NCBI RefSeq assembly: GCF_008974145.1
Contig: NZ_BJKP01000006.1
Span: forward strand, 82,513-146,512
DNA: 64,000 nucleotides
Direction of reading: 5' to 3'
Source: Microcystis aeruginosa NIES-4325
GTDB lineage: Bacteria; Cyanobacteriota; Cyanobacteriia; Cyanobacteriales; Microcystaceae
The notes under the pieces were generated by a model. That model was not told the origin of the DNA, ran no database searches, and saw only the letters and a program-made list of their open reading frames with translations. A program made the translations under genes and the position numbers. This document shows positions 38,570 to 48,535 of this stretch, piece after piece. The number at the start of each line of letters is the position of its first letter. Positions within the stretch are counted from its first letter, which is position 1.

Positions 38570-40480
38570 ATGATTCAGAGTATTTCGTCCTCTTGGTTGT
38601 CTGAGTATTCCTCGGCAGTTGCCGCAGGAATTTGCGCTATTTTAGTCTTTTTTGGTTGGTTATGCCTACACCTTAATCTGATCGGCCTAGCTTTAATCCT
38701 ACTGGCGATCGCATATCTGGTGGGAGGATACGAGAGTACCCAAGCAGGATTGACGACTTTATGGGAGGAAAAAGAACTAGATGTGGACCTGTTAATGATT
38801 GTAGCGGCCTTGGGGGCGGCGATTTTGGGACTCTGGGATAGTAATTACTATCTCATCATCGATGGAGCCGTTTTAATCCTGATTTTCGCTATTAGTGGTG
38901 CATTAGAACAGATTGCCATGGCAAAAACCGATCGCAATATTCGTTCTCTCATGGCCATGACTCCCGATACTGCCAGATTAATCACGGGAGACAGCGAAAA
39001 AGAGGTTCCTATCAAGCAATTACACATCGGTGACACAGTTTTGGTCAAACCGGGTGAATTAATCCCCATTGACGGCATTATTATGGAGGGAAACAGTCCC
39101 ATTAATCAAGCACCAATTACTGGGGAATCGTTTCCCGTGGATAAAACCATCGGGGAAGAAGTCTTTGCGGGAACTCTCAACGGTGCGGGAGTGCTACGTT
39201 TAAAGGTGGAAACTCCCCCCGAAAGTCGCTTAATTGAGAGGGTGATTCGTTTGGTAGAAAAAGCACAAAATGAATCCCCTCCCTCCCAACAGTTTATCGA
39301 AGGTTTCGAGCGGGGTTATGCGAAAATTATCGTGATTTTAGGCTTAATTTTCGGTACTTTACCGCCTTTTTTCTGGGGTTGGACCTGGGAAACTACTATC
39401 TATCGGGCCTTAATTTTTCTCGTGGTGGCTTCTCCCTGTGCTTTAATGGCCTCAATTATGCCAGCTTTGTTATCGGGTATCGCTAACGGGGCAAAACAGG
39501 GAATTTTATTCAAAAATGGCGCAAGATTGGAGATGATCGGCCGCATACGAGCGATCGCTTTTGATAAAACCGGCACTCTCACCCTTGGTAAGTTGCAAGT
39601 GGTGGAAATTATCCCTATCCATGCAGTCAGCGAAAATGAGGTGTTAGCGGTGGCTGCAGCCCTAGAATCCTGTTCGGAACATCCCATCGGGTCTGCTATT
39701 ACCGCCACAGCCAGGGAACGTGGTATAAATTTCTTCAGTGCTAATCAGGTACAAGCGGTATCGGGACGGGGTATCACGGGAAAAATTGGCGATAAGTCGG
39801 TATCTGTGGGCAATTTTGCCTATATTCGTGACCATATTGCTGATCTTGACCAGAATATCCTAGCTATCCGCGAACGTTTACAAAAAGAAGGCAGAACCCT
39901 CGTCTGGGTAGTACAAGAGAATCAAATAATCGGGGCGATCGCTGTGGCCGATACCCTTCGTGACTCAGCAGTTAATCTGGTGAAGCAGCTAAAAAAGATC
40001 GGTATCGAACATATAGTTTTAATTACGGGTGATAATCAACAAAGTGCCGATCAAGTCGCTAAAAAACTCGGTATTGAGGAGGTTTACGCTGATTTACTGC
40101 CAGAAGATAAGTTAACCGTTATCCAAAATCTCCAAGAAAAATATCACACTGTCGCTATGGTGGGGGATGGCATTAATGACGCGCCCGCTTTAGCTATGGC
40201 TAATGTGGGGATTGCCATGGGAAAAGCTGGTAGTGATGTGGCCTTGGAAACGGCCGATATTATCCTTATGTCCGATAATTTAGCCAAAATTCCCAGCGCA
40301 ATTAACCTCGGTCGTCGTGCCAATCGCATCGTTAAACAGAATATCACTTTCGCCCTCGCGTTTATCGGCATATTGCTCATAGCCAATTTTGCCGGTGATA
40401 TAACTTTACCTCTAGGTGTCATCGGTCATGAAGGATCGACGGTATTAGTGACTCTCAGCGGTTTAAGATTGTTCAAATAG
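38570..40480 (+). CDS. coaT: P1B-4 type heavy-metal P-type ATPase (CoaT-like)
   Basis: A 636-aa metal-exporting ATPase without an N-terminal metal-binding domain. Features are TGESFPVDKT (actuator), SPCALMASIMPALL in transmembrane helix 6, the phosphorylated Asp in AFDKTGTLTLGKL, SCSEHPIG, and MVGDGINDAPALAMANVG. The C-terminal helix carries HEGSTVLVTLSGLRLF. An SPC motif with a HEG(G/S)T helix defines the P1B-4 group (cobalt, and in some cases iron or zinc), so the substrate is inferred, not seen. No coaR regulator is adjacent. hisS follows 20 bases downstream. Confidence 0.82.
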   Translation: MIQSISSSWLSEYSSAVAAGICAILVFFGWLCLHLNLIGLALILLAIAYLVGGYESTQAGLTTLWEEKELDVDLLMIVAALGAAILGLWDSNYYLIIDGAVLILIFAISGALEQIAMAKTDRNIRSLMAMTPDTARLITGDSEKEVPIKQLHIGDTVLVKPGELIPIDGIIMEGNSPINQAPITGESFPVDKTIGEEVFAGTLNGAGVLRLKVETPPESRLIERVIRLVEKAQNESPPSQQFIEGFERGYAKIIVILGLIFGTLPPFFWGWTWETTIYRALIFLVVASPCALMASIMPALLSGIANGAKQGILFKNGARLEMIGRIRAIAFDKTGTLTLGKLQVVEIIPIHAVSENEVLAVAAALESCSEHPIGSAITATARERGINFFSANQVQAVSGRGITGKIGDKSVSVGNFAYIRDHIADLDQNILAIRERLQKEGRTLVWVVQENQIIGAIAVADTLRDSAVNLVKQLKKIGIEHIVLITGDNQQSADQVAKKLGIEEVYADLLPEDKLTVIQNLQEKYHTVAMVGDGINDAPALAMANVGIAMGKAGSDVALETADIILMSDNLAKIPSAINLGRRANRIVKQNITFALAFIGILLIANFAGDITLPLGVIGHEGSTVLVTLSGLRLFK

Positions 40481-40500
40481 GGATAAAAATACAGACAACT

Positions 40501-41781
40501 ATGGGCGAAATCCAGGCAATCCGAGGCACAAAAGATATTTTACCGGCGGAGGTCGGTTACTGGCAGTGGTTAGAGGAAACTGCCAGCAGAATTTTAGGAA
40601 CTGCGCTGTATCAAGAGATACGAACTCCCATTTTTGAACAGACGCAACTTTTTGAACGGGGTATCGGGGAAGCGACGGACGTGGTAGGTAAAGAAATGTA
40701 CACTTTCCTCGATCGCGGTCAACGTTCCCTGACTTTGCGACCGGAGGGAACGGCTGGGGTCGTTCGCGCCTATATTGAACACAAATTACAGGCCTCCGGA
40801 GGAGTACAAAGACTCTGGTATAAGGGGCCGATGTTTCGTTATGAACGTCCGCAAGCGGGTAGGCAGCGACAGTTTCATCAAATCGGGGTCGAATTGTTGG
40901 GAACTGATGACCCTAGGGCGGATGTGGAAGTAATTACCCTTGCCAGCGAGATATTAAAAGCTGTGGGGCTAGAAAACCTAAAATTAGATATTAATTCCCT
41001 GGGAAATGCCCAAGATAGGCAAAATTATCGTCAGGCCCTGCTAGATTATTTGACTCCCTACAAAGCTGATTTAGACGCGGATTCTCAACAGAGATTAGAA
41101 AAAAATCCCCTGCGAATTTTGGATAGTAAGGACGAGAAAACCAAGATTATCTGTAAGAATGCCCCCAGTATTCTTGAACATCTCGGTAGTGATTCTCAAA
41201 AGCATTTTGAACGGGTGCAATCTTTACTAACCGATTTGGGAGTTATCTATAATCTTAATCCCTGTTTAGTGCGAGGATTGGACTATTACACCCATACAGC
41301 CTTTGAAATTCAGTCCGATGATTTAGGTGCTCAAGCCACGGTTTGCGGTGGTGGTCGTTATGATGGTTTAATAGTTCAATTAGGCGGACCAGACACACCA
41401 GCAGTGGGTTGGGCGATCGGTTTAGAACGTCTGATTATATTATTACAGCAAAAGCAATCTTTATCTTTTTTGGTTCCCGATTTTTATCTTGTCTCCAAAG
41501 GAGAAAAAGCTGAGTCCCGCAGTGTGGTGTTAGCCCAGCAATTACGCGGATTGGGGTTTAGCGTCGAGTTAGACTTAAGCGGCAGCGCTTTCGGGAAACA
41601 ATTTAAACGGGCCGATCGAGCTAAGGCCGTGGGCTGTATAATTTTGGGGGATGCTGAGGCTGAAAATGGCACGGTACAACTGAAATGGATGGCCACCCAA
41701 GAACAAATTAGTCTAACTCAAGCGGATTTATTGACACAAGCAGGGGAATTAAAAGCGCAAATCTCTCGGCACAAATCCTAA
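40501..41781 (+). CDS. hisS: Histidyl-tRNA synthetase
   Basis: A 426-aa class II synthetase. IQAIRGTKDILPAE, motif 2 FRYERPQAGRQRQFHQIG, the histidine-specific LVRGLDYYTHTAFEI and motif 3 GWAIGLERLIILL are all present. A C-terminal anticodon-binding domain follows. The motif 2 Arg and HisA residues show it is a true HisS rather than the HisZ regulatory paralogue. Confidence 0.96.
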   Translation: MGEIQAIRGTKDILPAEVGYWQWLEETASRILGTALYQEIRTPIFEQTQLFERGIGEATDVVGKEMYTFLDRGQRSLTLRPEGTAGVVRAYIEHKLQASGGVQRLWYKGPMFRYERPQAGRQRQFHQIGVELLGTDDPRADVEVITLASEILKAVGLENLKLDINSLGNAQDRQNYRQALLDYLTPYKADLDADSQQRLEKNPLRILDSKDEKTKIICKNAPSILEHLGSDSQKHFERVQSLLTDLGVIYNLNPCLVRGLDYYTHTAFEIQSDDLGAQATVCGGGRYDGLIVQLGGPDTPAVGWAIGLERLIILLQQKQSLSFLVPDFYLVSKGEKAESRSVVLAQQLRGLGFSVELDLSGSAFGKQFKRADRAKAVGCIILGDAEAENGTVQLKWMATQEQISLTQADLLTQAGELKAQISRHKS

Positions 41782-41822
41782 GTTTTAGCGTCATGGGCAA
41801 ACATTAGGCCTAGGCTAAGATT

Positions 41823-42473
41823 ATGGAATTTATACTGCAAAAACAAGGGGAGAATCACGGACGCACAATTTCTACTAATACCCTAGAAATTGTCTCGGGA
41901 AACTATCGTCTCTTGGCCCGTCTGGATTCTCCTTTTGCTCATATTGAAGTGCGTATCGATTACGAATCTCCCGAAAGTAGCGAACGATATACCCATTATT
42001 ATCGATCGGATGCCGGGGGTTGGCTGGAAATTTTTTCCTATCGAGATTTAGGAATAGGTAGCTGGAAAATTCGCTGTTATGGGGATATTCTGGCCGAATT
42101 AGGGGGGCAAGGTTGGCAAGAAATGTTAACTTTAATTGTTACTCCTGTTAAGATCAATTATCTGGCTCAATTAGAACAGTTAATTAAAACCGAAATTGAA
42201 CCTTTATTAGCACGAGAATCCTCTGCGGAGATGGTAAAATTAGAATTTGCCGATTTAACCAATAATTCTGCCTTTGTTTTTGATTTATGCCTACCAGAGG
42301 AAACAATGACTGCTAGAGAAGGGGTAACTCTAGAACTGCCAGAACCTGCTAATATGAAAAAGAGCCTTCAAAGTTTATCTAATCGCAATTCTGCACCCCT
42401 ACCCCCGAAAATATCCGGTTCTAATTCCCGCCGAAAATCACCGCAACTTCCCCCAATTCCTAAAAATAAATAG
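41823..42473 (+). CDS. Conserved hypothetical protein
   Basis: A 216-aa protein. The first 115 residues form a beta-sandwich-like unit with HIEVRIDYESPESSERYTHY and DLGIGSWKIRCYGDILAELG. A short helix and a Pro/Ser/Lys-rich basic tail (about 175-216) follow. Not recognised further. It lies 41 bases downstream of hisS and may share its transcript. Confidence 0.65.
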   Translation: MEFILQKQGENHGRTISTNTLEIVSGNYRLLARLDSPFAHIEVRIDYESPESSERYTHYYRSDAGGWLEIFSYRDLGIGSWKIRCYGDILAELGGQGWQEMLTLIVTPVKINYLAQLEQLIKTEIEPLLARESSAEMVKLEFADLTNNSAFVFDLCLPEETMTAREGVTLELPEPANMKKSLQSLSNRNSAPLPPKISGSNSRRKSPQLPPIPKNK

Positions 42474-42589
42474 GGTTTGCTGAAAAAGTTTCTTGCTGGG
42501 GTTAGGAGTCGGTCGGGAAAGTCAAAACAAGGAAACTGGCATTTCCGATATAACAATGTCTAACATGACAAACGTGCTACCGTGTTATT

Positions 42590-42889
42590 ATGATCCTCTC
42601 GTTCAGGAATACAGCTACTGAAGATATTTTCAACGGTGAGGATACAAAAAAAGCGCGGAAAGTCTGTCCTAAAAATTTATGGAACGTGGCCCGGCGAAAA
42701 CTCGATTTAGTCGATTCGGCGACCTCCCTAGATGACCTCCGCATTCCACCTAATAATCGTTTAGAGGTTTTAGTCGGTGATCGACAAGGTCAGTATAGTA
42801 TCCGAATCAATGATCAGTACCGTATCTGTTTTATCTGGACTGTAAATGGGGCAAAAATGGTTGAAATCGTTGATTATCATTCCAGTTAA
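42590..42889 (+). CDS. higB: HigB-like toxin (RelE/ParE superfamily)
   Basis: A 99-aa predicted ribosome-dependent mRNA interferase. VARRKLDLVDSATSLDDLRI, PPNNRLEVLVGDRQGQYSIR and INDQYRICFIW are the HigB signature. Its cognate antitoxin gene starts 15 bases downstream, the toxin-first order typical of higBA. Confidence 0.92.
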   Translation: MILSFRNTATEDIFNGEDTKKARKVCPKNLWNVARRKLDLVDSATSLDDLRIPPNNRLEVLVGDRQGQYSIRINDQYRICFIWTVNGAKMVEIVDYHSS

Positions 42890-42904
42890 AAAAGGAGTAT
42901 AAGC

Positions 42905-43234
42905 ATGGTTCGCATACCTACCCATAGAAGACCCACCCATCCGGGCCAGATGCTGAAAGAGGAATTTTTGCGGCCGATGGGAATCACACAACGTCAACTT
43001 GCCGACGCAATCGGAGTTCCCTACCGGCAAATTAACGAAATCGTCAACGGTCGTCGGGGGATTACCCCTAGCACCGCTTTAAGACTAGCTAAATACTTGC
43101 AAGTCTCTCCTGATTTTTGGTTAAATCTTCAAATCCGATTCGATTTGTTTGATATTAAACAAAAAGAGAGCGAGCAAATTGAAAAAATTCTTCCGTCCCC
43201 TATAACAGTAATTACGAGCGAGGGAGGGAGTTAA
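42905..43234 (+). CDS. higA: HigA-like antitoxin
   Basis: A 109-aa XRE-type helix-turn-helix protein. HPGQMLKEEFLRPMGITQRQ, LADAIGVPYRQINEIVNGRR and GITPSTALRLAKYLQVSPDF define the HigA/VapI family. It binds and neutralises HigB and probably represses the operon. Confidence 0.93.
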   Translation: MVRIPTHRRPTHPGQMLKEEFLRPMGITQRQLADAIGVPYRQINEIVNGRRGITPSTALRLAKYLQVSPDFWLNLQIRFDLFDIKQKESEQIEKILPSPITVITSEGGS

Positions 43235-43309
43235 TCAGACTCTTAAAAACTGATTTGGTATTAGCTGGGGTTTAACCCTTCTTTAATCTAGTGAGGCAGC
43301 AACTTAAAC

Positions 43310-44908
43310 CTAGTATTTTTTCAAGAACTTCTGACGAAATCGCGAGATTAATAGGTCTAATTCCGGTAACTTCAATAACATCGCACCGAGGAGGAATAAA
43401 CCCACCGCTACGGTCGAAGCAAAACCTAACTGTAATAATTGTAGGAAAATATTACTGGCACCGAAAACCTTTTCCCAGCCCCAACTAGCACCCCAACTAG
43501 CAACACCAGAAAGCATTGTAATTACCGTTAATCCCAATAAGGATAAACCCCATTCTCCCAAGGGTAAACCCCCTAAACGACGATTTAAAATTACCGTAAA
43601 AATGCCCATAGAAATGATATTAACCCCCACGGTTGCTAAAACAATCCCCGGAGTACCAAAAGGTTTATACAAGAGGAAATCCAGCACACCATTAAGAAAA
43701 ATATTCACCATACTCACCTTAAAGGGAGTGTCGCCATCACCCAAAGCATAGAACACTCGTACCAAAACATCGCGGCCGAGATAGAAAAACATCCCGAAAC
43801 CGTAGGCCATTAATACGGGAACCACCTGTTCCGAGGCAGCCAGATTAAAGGCACCCCGTTGATAGATAACCCGCACTACCGGGAAAGCGAGGGCGATAAA
43901 GATAGCGGTGAAGGGTAACATGGTTAAAGCCGTCAATAATAAACCCTGACGGATTCTTTGCTTCAATTCTCCCCAATTTTCCGGTTCCGTCAGTCGAGAA
44001 AATATCGGCATAAACGGCACGAGAATCATGTTGGACATGATGCCCAAGGGCGTGAGAACGATAAAACTGGCGTAACGCATGGATGCGGCGGCATTTTCGA
44101 TAAAAGAAGCGAAAAAGAGGTCAGTATAAACGTTAATATGCAACATTCCCGAAGATAAGGTCGCCGGAATCATCACCCGCAACACCTCCGACACCCCCGG
44201 AATACGCCAATCCCAACGAAATGTTAATTTTCCTAAACCTGCCTTGACTTGTGCGCCCACTTGTGCTAACCATTGCCAGAGCGCCCCAACGAGAGTACCG
44301 CCGGCGAGGACAAAACCCCCCAGTTGCACATATTGCGGCTCATCAATGCGATCGCCAAGTGACCAGGCCAGCAAACCCACCCCGATAATCACCGCCACAC
44401 TGGAAAAAAGCGGACTGAGACTCGGTAGCCAGTATTGGTCCGCCGCGTTGAGAGTACCGAAACCGATGCCGATTAAACCGGCTAAAACCGCCATGGGGGC
44501 CATAATTTGCAGTTGTTGAATGGCCATGCTGCGGGTGGCGGCATCTAAACCGGGGGCGAGAACATCGATAAAAATATTGGCAAAAACGATTAAAAAGACG
44601 GTGACAGCTAATAAAATCGCGCTGACTAGGGTGGTAATAGTCTCGACAATCGGCGCAGACTCGGATTTATCTCTTTTGGCCAAAACACTGACCAAAGCGC
44701 TGTGAAAGGGGCCGTTAATACCACCGAGGAGAATTAACAGAAAACCGGGGATAACGTAGGCAAAAGCGTAGGCGTTCACCACTGGCCCAACACCGTAGGC
44801 AGCGGCGATTACCTGTTCGCGGACTAAACCAAAAACCTTACTGATTAAGGTGGCAACGGCGACAATTCCGGCAATGCCGGCTAAGGAACGGGTAGCTTTC
44901 TTAGTAAT
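43310..44908 (-). CDS. murJ: Lipid II flippase MurJ
   Basis: A polytopic protein (about 14 helices) of the MurJ/MviN family, moving lipid II across the membrane for peptidoglycan synthesis. Homology begins at about TKKATRSLAGIAGIVAVATL. VFGLVREQVIAAAYGVG, VLSPLFSS-like helix 7 regions and SGVASWGASW support the call. There is no ATG, GTG or TTG where homologues start. The frame extends upstream to an ATG at 45115, but that stretch reads against an SH3 relic and is unlikely to be translated. An ATT at 44908 with GAGG seven bases upstream is the best candidate. Confidence 0.85.
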   Translation of the reverse strand: MTKKATRSLAGIAGIVAVATLISKVFGLVREQVIAAAYGVGPVVNAYAFAYVIPGFLLILLGGINGPFHSALVSVLAKRDKSESAPIVETITTLVSAILLAVTVFLIVFANIFIDVLAPGLDAATRSMAIQQLQIMAPMAVLAGLIGIGFGTLNAADQYWLPSLSPLFSSVAVIIGVGLLAWSLGDRIDEPQYVQLGGFVLAGGTLVGALWQWLAQVGAQVKAGLGKLTFRWDWRIPGVSEVLRVMIPATLSSGMLHINVYTDLFFASFIENAAASMRYASFIVLTPLGIMSNMILVPFMPIFSRLTEPENWGELKQRIRQGLLLTALTMLPFTAIFIALAFPVVRVIYQRGAFNLAASEQVVPVLMAYGFGMFFYLGRDVLVRVFYALGDGDTPFKVSMVNIFLNGVLDFLLYKPFGTPGIVLATVGVNIISMGIFTVILNRRLGGLPLGEWGLSLLGLTVITMLSGVASWGASWGWEKVFGASNIFLQLLQLGFASTVAVGLFLLGAMLLKLPELDLLISRFRQKFLKKY

Positions 44909-44981
44909 GATGACACCTCGAAAGAAAACAACTGCATTGATTGATTCTACCCGTTTCTGTGTTCCCGCCGAAAAGCGCTCT

Positions 44982-45200
44982 CTAGTTGTCAAATTTAATT
45001 TGACTGGAGTGTATAAGACCCATTTCCCCACAGACATCCCCATCATACCAAGGGCCAACCGAACCATAAATATTGATGGTTCTACTTTCTCTGACTGAAC
45101 AGATGATATTGCCATTGGGGGATGTTCTCACATTTGATGGCGGAGAAAACACTATTGCTGTAGCGATTCTTGATTCTGACAACGCCGATAAATTTGACAT
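44982..45200 (-). pseudogene. SH3-domain C-terminal fragment
   Basis: A 72-codon frame with ESRIATAIVFSPPSNVRTSP, NGNIICSVRESRTINIYG and WYDGDVCGEMGLIHSSQIKF, typical of a bacterial SH3-like domain at the end of cyanobacterial proteins. The N-terminal part is missing. Its reading frame conflicts with the upstream extension of murJ, so at most one is real. Confidence 0.5.
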
Positions 45201-45250
45201 AATCAGAGGTTATACGGATATTTTAGTTGTCTGTTGTCTTTTTTCTCCTC

Positions 45251-45994
45251 CTAGTCTCCTGTCTCCCGAAAAAGAAAACTTTGCACCTCACTATTGAGAA
45301 GCTTATCCATCTGCCAACCTAACTGAGTTGGCTGCTGATAAACCTTTTTTAAAGTGTTAATATCCCGGCTAGAAATCGGGGCAATATCTCTAGTTTGAGC
45401 GAAATACATCACATCCGTCTCTAGGGGACTATGACCCCAAATTCCCAAAGCGTGACCTAATTCGTGCCGCGCTGCCGCTAAGGCCGACCGATCAGCTAAA
45501 TTAGGACTAATCTGGATACTCATCCGATGAGTTAGGCGATTTTCCTTGACAAAAATCTCGTATTGTGTTATGGCAGAACGCACCCGGGGCAGTTCTAACT
45601 TACCGGTTTCGGGATTAAAACGGACTCCCGACGGCGGTAACTCCTGTTTAATGAGGATATCGGCCAATTCTGCCCGATTTACCAACTCGATCGGCAAATA
45701 CTGCCCCCATTCAGCGATCGCCTGTTGTACCAAACTCAGCCAAGAACTGCGATCGCTCTGAACGTAAATCTTCACGGGAAATTGCGACCAAATCAACGCT
45801 CCCACGGGACTGATTTCCACAGCATCAAAATAATCCCCGGGTTGGTTTTGCTCTTGCCATTGGGCTAAATTAGCGGGCAAAGGATGGGTTTTTAACTCCG
45901 GTAGCGAGCGACTGTCGGCAATCAGAGAATAGGAAAACAGCAAAAGACTCGCCAAGGCTGCGAGTCCTAGAAAAGAGAACCAACCTCTTAGCAT
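45251..45994 (-). CDS. Matrixin-like (metzincin) metalloprotease
   Basis: A 247-aa secreted or anchored protease. A signal/anchor at about 5-26 is followed by the zinc-binding consensus HELGHALGIWGH (His, Glu, His and a third His) and a Met-turn in DVMYFAQ. Its ATG abuts the secG stop codon, so the two are co-transcribed. The substrate is unknown. Confidence 0.85.
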   Translation of the reverse strand: MLRGWFSFLGLAALASLLLFSYSLIADSRSLPELKTHPLPANLAQWQEQNQPGDYFDAVEISPVGALIWSQFPVKIYVQSDRSSWLSLVQQAIAEWGQYLPIELVNRAELADILIKQELPPSGVRFNPETGKLELPRVRSAITQYEIFVKENRLTHRMSIQISPNLADRSALAAARHELGHALGIWGHSPLETDVMYFAQTRDIAPISSRDINTLKKVYQQPTQLGWQMDKLLNSEVQSFLFRETGD

Positions 45995-46234
45995 TTAGCG
46001 ATTTAACCAGCCGGCGCTCAGTACAATGGTTAGGGTGATAAATACCGTCCCCAAGGACCAAGTCACCTGATTTAAGGTTTTTTCCGCCGTTTTTGCGCTG
46101 GTAAAAATCTGTGATTGACCGCCAATACCGCCAATACCATCCCCTTTGGGACTGTGTAACAACACCAAAATCGCCAGAAAGGCCGCCGCCAGCGCCCAAA
46201 TAATCTGTACTACCAGCACCACTGTCATGATCAT
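45995..46234 (-). CDS. secG: Preprotein translocase subunit SecG
   Basis: A 79-aa inner-membrane protein. Two helices (about 3-25 and 54-76) flank the conserved loop LHSPKGDGIGGIGGQSQIF. It associates with SecYE during protein export. An internal ATG at codon 3 is equally possible as a start. The metalloprotease ORF begins immediately after its TAA. Confidence 0.9.
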   Translation of the reverse strand: MIMTVVLVVQIIWALAAAFLAILVLLHSPKGDGIGGIGGQSQIFTSAKTAEKTLNQVTWSLGTVFITLTIVLSAGWLNR

Positions 46235-46434
46235 TACTCTCTATTTTCCATTACAAAGTATAGCAGTTATCAAGCCGTCAGCTTTGAACTGGAGTTTAGA
46301 CCAGCAATTCCAAATTCAGAATGTAGCAAGAAATACAGAATACAAAACGCTTTGGCCGTGTAGCTCCCAATCCAAAATCAAGAGGAATTAATGCGAGTAA
46401 CAGGGATGGCCTCATCGAGCATAAAGTCTAAGGT

Positions 46435-47363
46435 GGTGATTCGGTAGTAGTGATGGCGGCTTAATCCTTTGCTTTGCTGTGCATTGTAGTCATGGATAAA
46501 ATACCAAAGGGCTCCCCAACGTGATTCTCCATTTTTTTAGAGAAAGATAGACTCTCTCTCACTGGCGGAGAAATCCTTTGTCGAAAGGTATTATTTAATC
46601 TTTCAAGATGATTAGTTTGACCAGTTTCTTTCCCGACTGGTCGATGACGTTTACTGGGAATTACTGTCTTATAGGACTCCCAAAAGTCTGTGTAAGCAAC
46701 AGCGCATTTTCGGTAAACACCGGGTAAACTGGTTCCAAAGTTTTTTGGCTGATTGACGACTCCTATCTCCTAAATAGCAACCAATAATTTTTCCTGTTTT
46801 TCTATCAATTGCCAGCCAGATATAAACCTTTATCGTCTTAGAAAAAACCAAAGACCACCCTTCGGATTCTCTCAGGCTTCGGCCGTGAGCTCACGCCGAA
46901 CCGCGAAGTCGAGACGTTGACATAATTTTGTAACCATGACCAACTTACCCCTGTTACTCTAGCAATTCCTCGTAAGTAAATTCGTTCGAGCAAGAGTTTA
47001 TCAATTAATTGTTGGGTTTCGTCAGAGACGGTTTTATTAGTGGGATTGATCACAAACTGACGACCACATTTTTTACATTGACGTTTGGGTTTTCGATTAT
47101 GAATAGAACCATTCTTGATACTATGGTGAGAACCACAATTAGGACAGGGGAATAGAGGTGAACTAGGGGGGTACTTTGTTCGGTGCTAGACTGATATTTG
47201 AGTAAGCCAGACAGGAGCCAGAAAAAGATATTTATCAGAAAAGTCATGATCAAGCTAGAGGTTTAAAGACTGATCGGGTTCCAATTATTTTTATTAATAA
47301 ATATTTTACACAATTCATACCAGGTAAGCAAGAGAGCTACGCCACTACTACCGAATCATTACC
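46435..47363 (-). mobile_element. IS1-family insertion sequence, heavily decayed
   Basis: Related inverted ends at 46435 (GGTGATTCGGTAGTAGTGAT) and, on the complement, at 47363 (GGTAATGATTCGGTAGTAGT). Inside are minus-strand IS1 transposase pieces: zinc finger CPNCGSHHSIKNG (about 47130), HTH GIARVTGVSWSWLQNYVN, DDE pieces WLAIDRKTGKIIG and NHLERLNNTFRQRIS. They are separated by a deletion and at least two frameshifts. The boundaries are approximate because the upstream part is longer than usual for IS1. Confidence 0.6.
46450..47150 (-). pseudogene. IS1-family transposase remnants
   Basis: Fragments in order from the 5' end (47150 side): CPNCGSHHSIKNGSIHNRKP, INPTNKTVSDETQQLIDKLL, a gap replaced by a palindrome-rich stretch (TTCGGCCGTGAGCTCACGCC near 46880), KTIKVYIWLAIDRKTGKIIG, a frameshift after SAKKLWN, SKRHRPVGKETGQTNHLERL, and a second frameshift near MENHVG. 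Not functional. Confidence 0.7.
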
Positions 47364-47428
47364 GGTTTTTGAAGGTCTCAATCCTATTTGGGGCTAAAAA
47401 AGCACAAAACCCTTTTCTAGCAAAGCTT

Positions 47429-48535
47429 CTACTGATATTCAGCCAACCCTAGATATTGATTTAAGATTGCGGCTGTAGCTAGACCGGTTTTTTGCCAACT
47501 AAACTCATTGGCTCGTTTTTTGCCTAGATAACTTAATTTTGAGTGTAATTGTCGATCTTGAGCGATAATTGTCAGGGCATCGGCTAGGGACTCGACTCGA
47601 TAGGGATCGATTAAAATTGCCGCTGTTGCCGTGACTTCTGGCAAAGATGACAAATTTGAGGTAATGACGGGGGTACCGCAGGCCATAGCCTCTAAAACGG
47701 GCAATCCGAAGCCTTCCCAGAGACTAGGGAAGACCAAAGCAGTGGCTTGACTGATCACTTTGGGCAGCTCATCGTAGGGGATATAGTCGAGAAATTTAAT
47801 GCGATCGCTGACCGCTAATTCTCGCGCTTGTTGTTGTAAATTGGGGGTATAACGGCGATCAAAGCTGCCAGCAATCCAAAGACGATAATCGGTTAAATCT
47901 GGGGGCAGTTGGGCAAAAGCGGCGATTAAACGCGGTAAATTTTTATAGGGATTGGGACGACCGAGATAGAGAAAATAGGGATGCTCTGGCTTATTATCTT
48001 CAATGGGGCGAAAGTGATGATGATCGTAGGCTAGGGGAATAGAAGTAATTTTATCGGCGGGAATTTGATAATATTCAGTGATATCTTTGGCCGTTGCCTG
48101 AGAGTTACAGATAATATGTTTTGCCTGTTGTAATACCTGCGGCACATAATAACGGAAATAGTGAGTTAAGGGGGAAGTAAAACTGGGAAACCGCAGGGGA
48201 ATTAAATCGTGGACCATGACGACAAAGCGACAGGGAGAATTTATCGGTGCTTCCGGGAGGGGAGAAAAGAGTAAATTGGCCTTTAATTGTCGGTAAATTG
48301 ACGGTAACTGCCACTGAGTCCAGAGTAAGCGTTTTAAATGACCTTTCGCTCCTCGATCGGGGCCGAGACCCTTCGGGATAGAATAACAGTTAAAGTCGGG
48401 ATAACTATTAGCTGTTAGTAGGGTTGGTTCTAAATTTTTCAGGTAGGGTAAGAGGTTAAGAATGTAGGTACTGATTCCTGTGGGTTGGGGAAAAAGTACG
48501 GAGAGATTAATTAATAACTTATGCTGTGTATTCAC
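47429..48535 (-). CDS. Glycosyltransferase family 4 protein
   Basis: A 368-aa GT-B fold glycosyltransferase. FLYLGRPNPYKNLPRLIAAF and the donor-binding EGFGLPVLEAMACGTPVITS (E-x7-E) are diagnostic. An N-terminal LFPQPTGISTYILNLLPYL and DLIPLRFPSFTSPLTHYFRY match acceptor domains of surface-polysaccharide or lipid glycosyltransferases. Its ATG overlaps the last base of the TPR gene stop (TAATG), so translation is coupled. Confidence 0.9.
   Translation of the reverse strand: MNTQHKLLINLSVLFPQPTGISTYILNLLPYLKNLEPTLLTANSYPDFNCYSIPKGLGPDRGAKGHLKRLLWTQWQLPSIYRQLKANLLFSPLPEAPINSPCRFVVMVHDLIPLRFPSFTSPLTHYFRYYVPQVLQQAKHIICNSQATAKDITEYYQIPADKITSIPLAYDHHHFRPIEDNKPEHPYFLYLGRPNPYKNLPRLIAAFAQLPPDLTDYRLWIAGSFDRRYTPNLQQQARELAVSDRIKFLDYIPYDELPKVISQATALVFPSLWEGFGLPVLEAMACGTPVITSNLSSLPEVTATAAILIDPYRVESLADALTIIAQDRQLHSKLSYLGKKRANEFSWQKTGLATAAILNQYLGLAEYQ

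Noticed and set aside
44909..45115. Upstream extension of murJ to an ATG
   Set aside because: It lacks similarity to MurJ and conflicts with the SH3-like frame.
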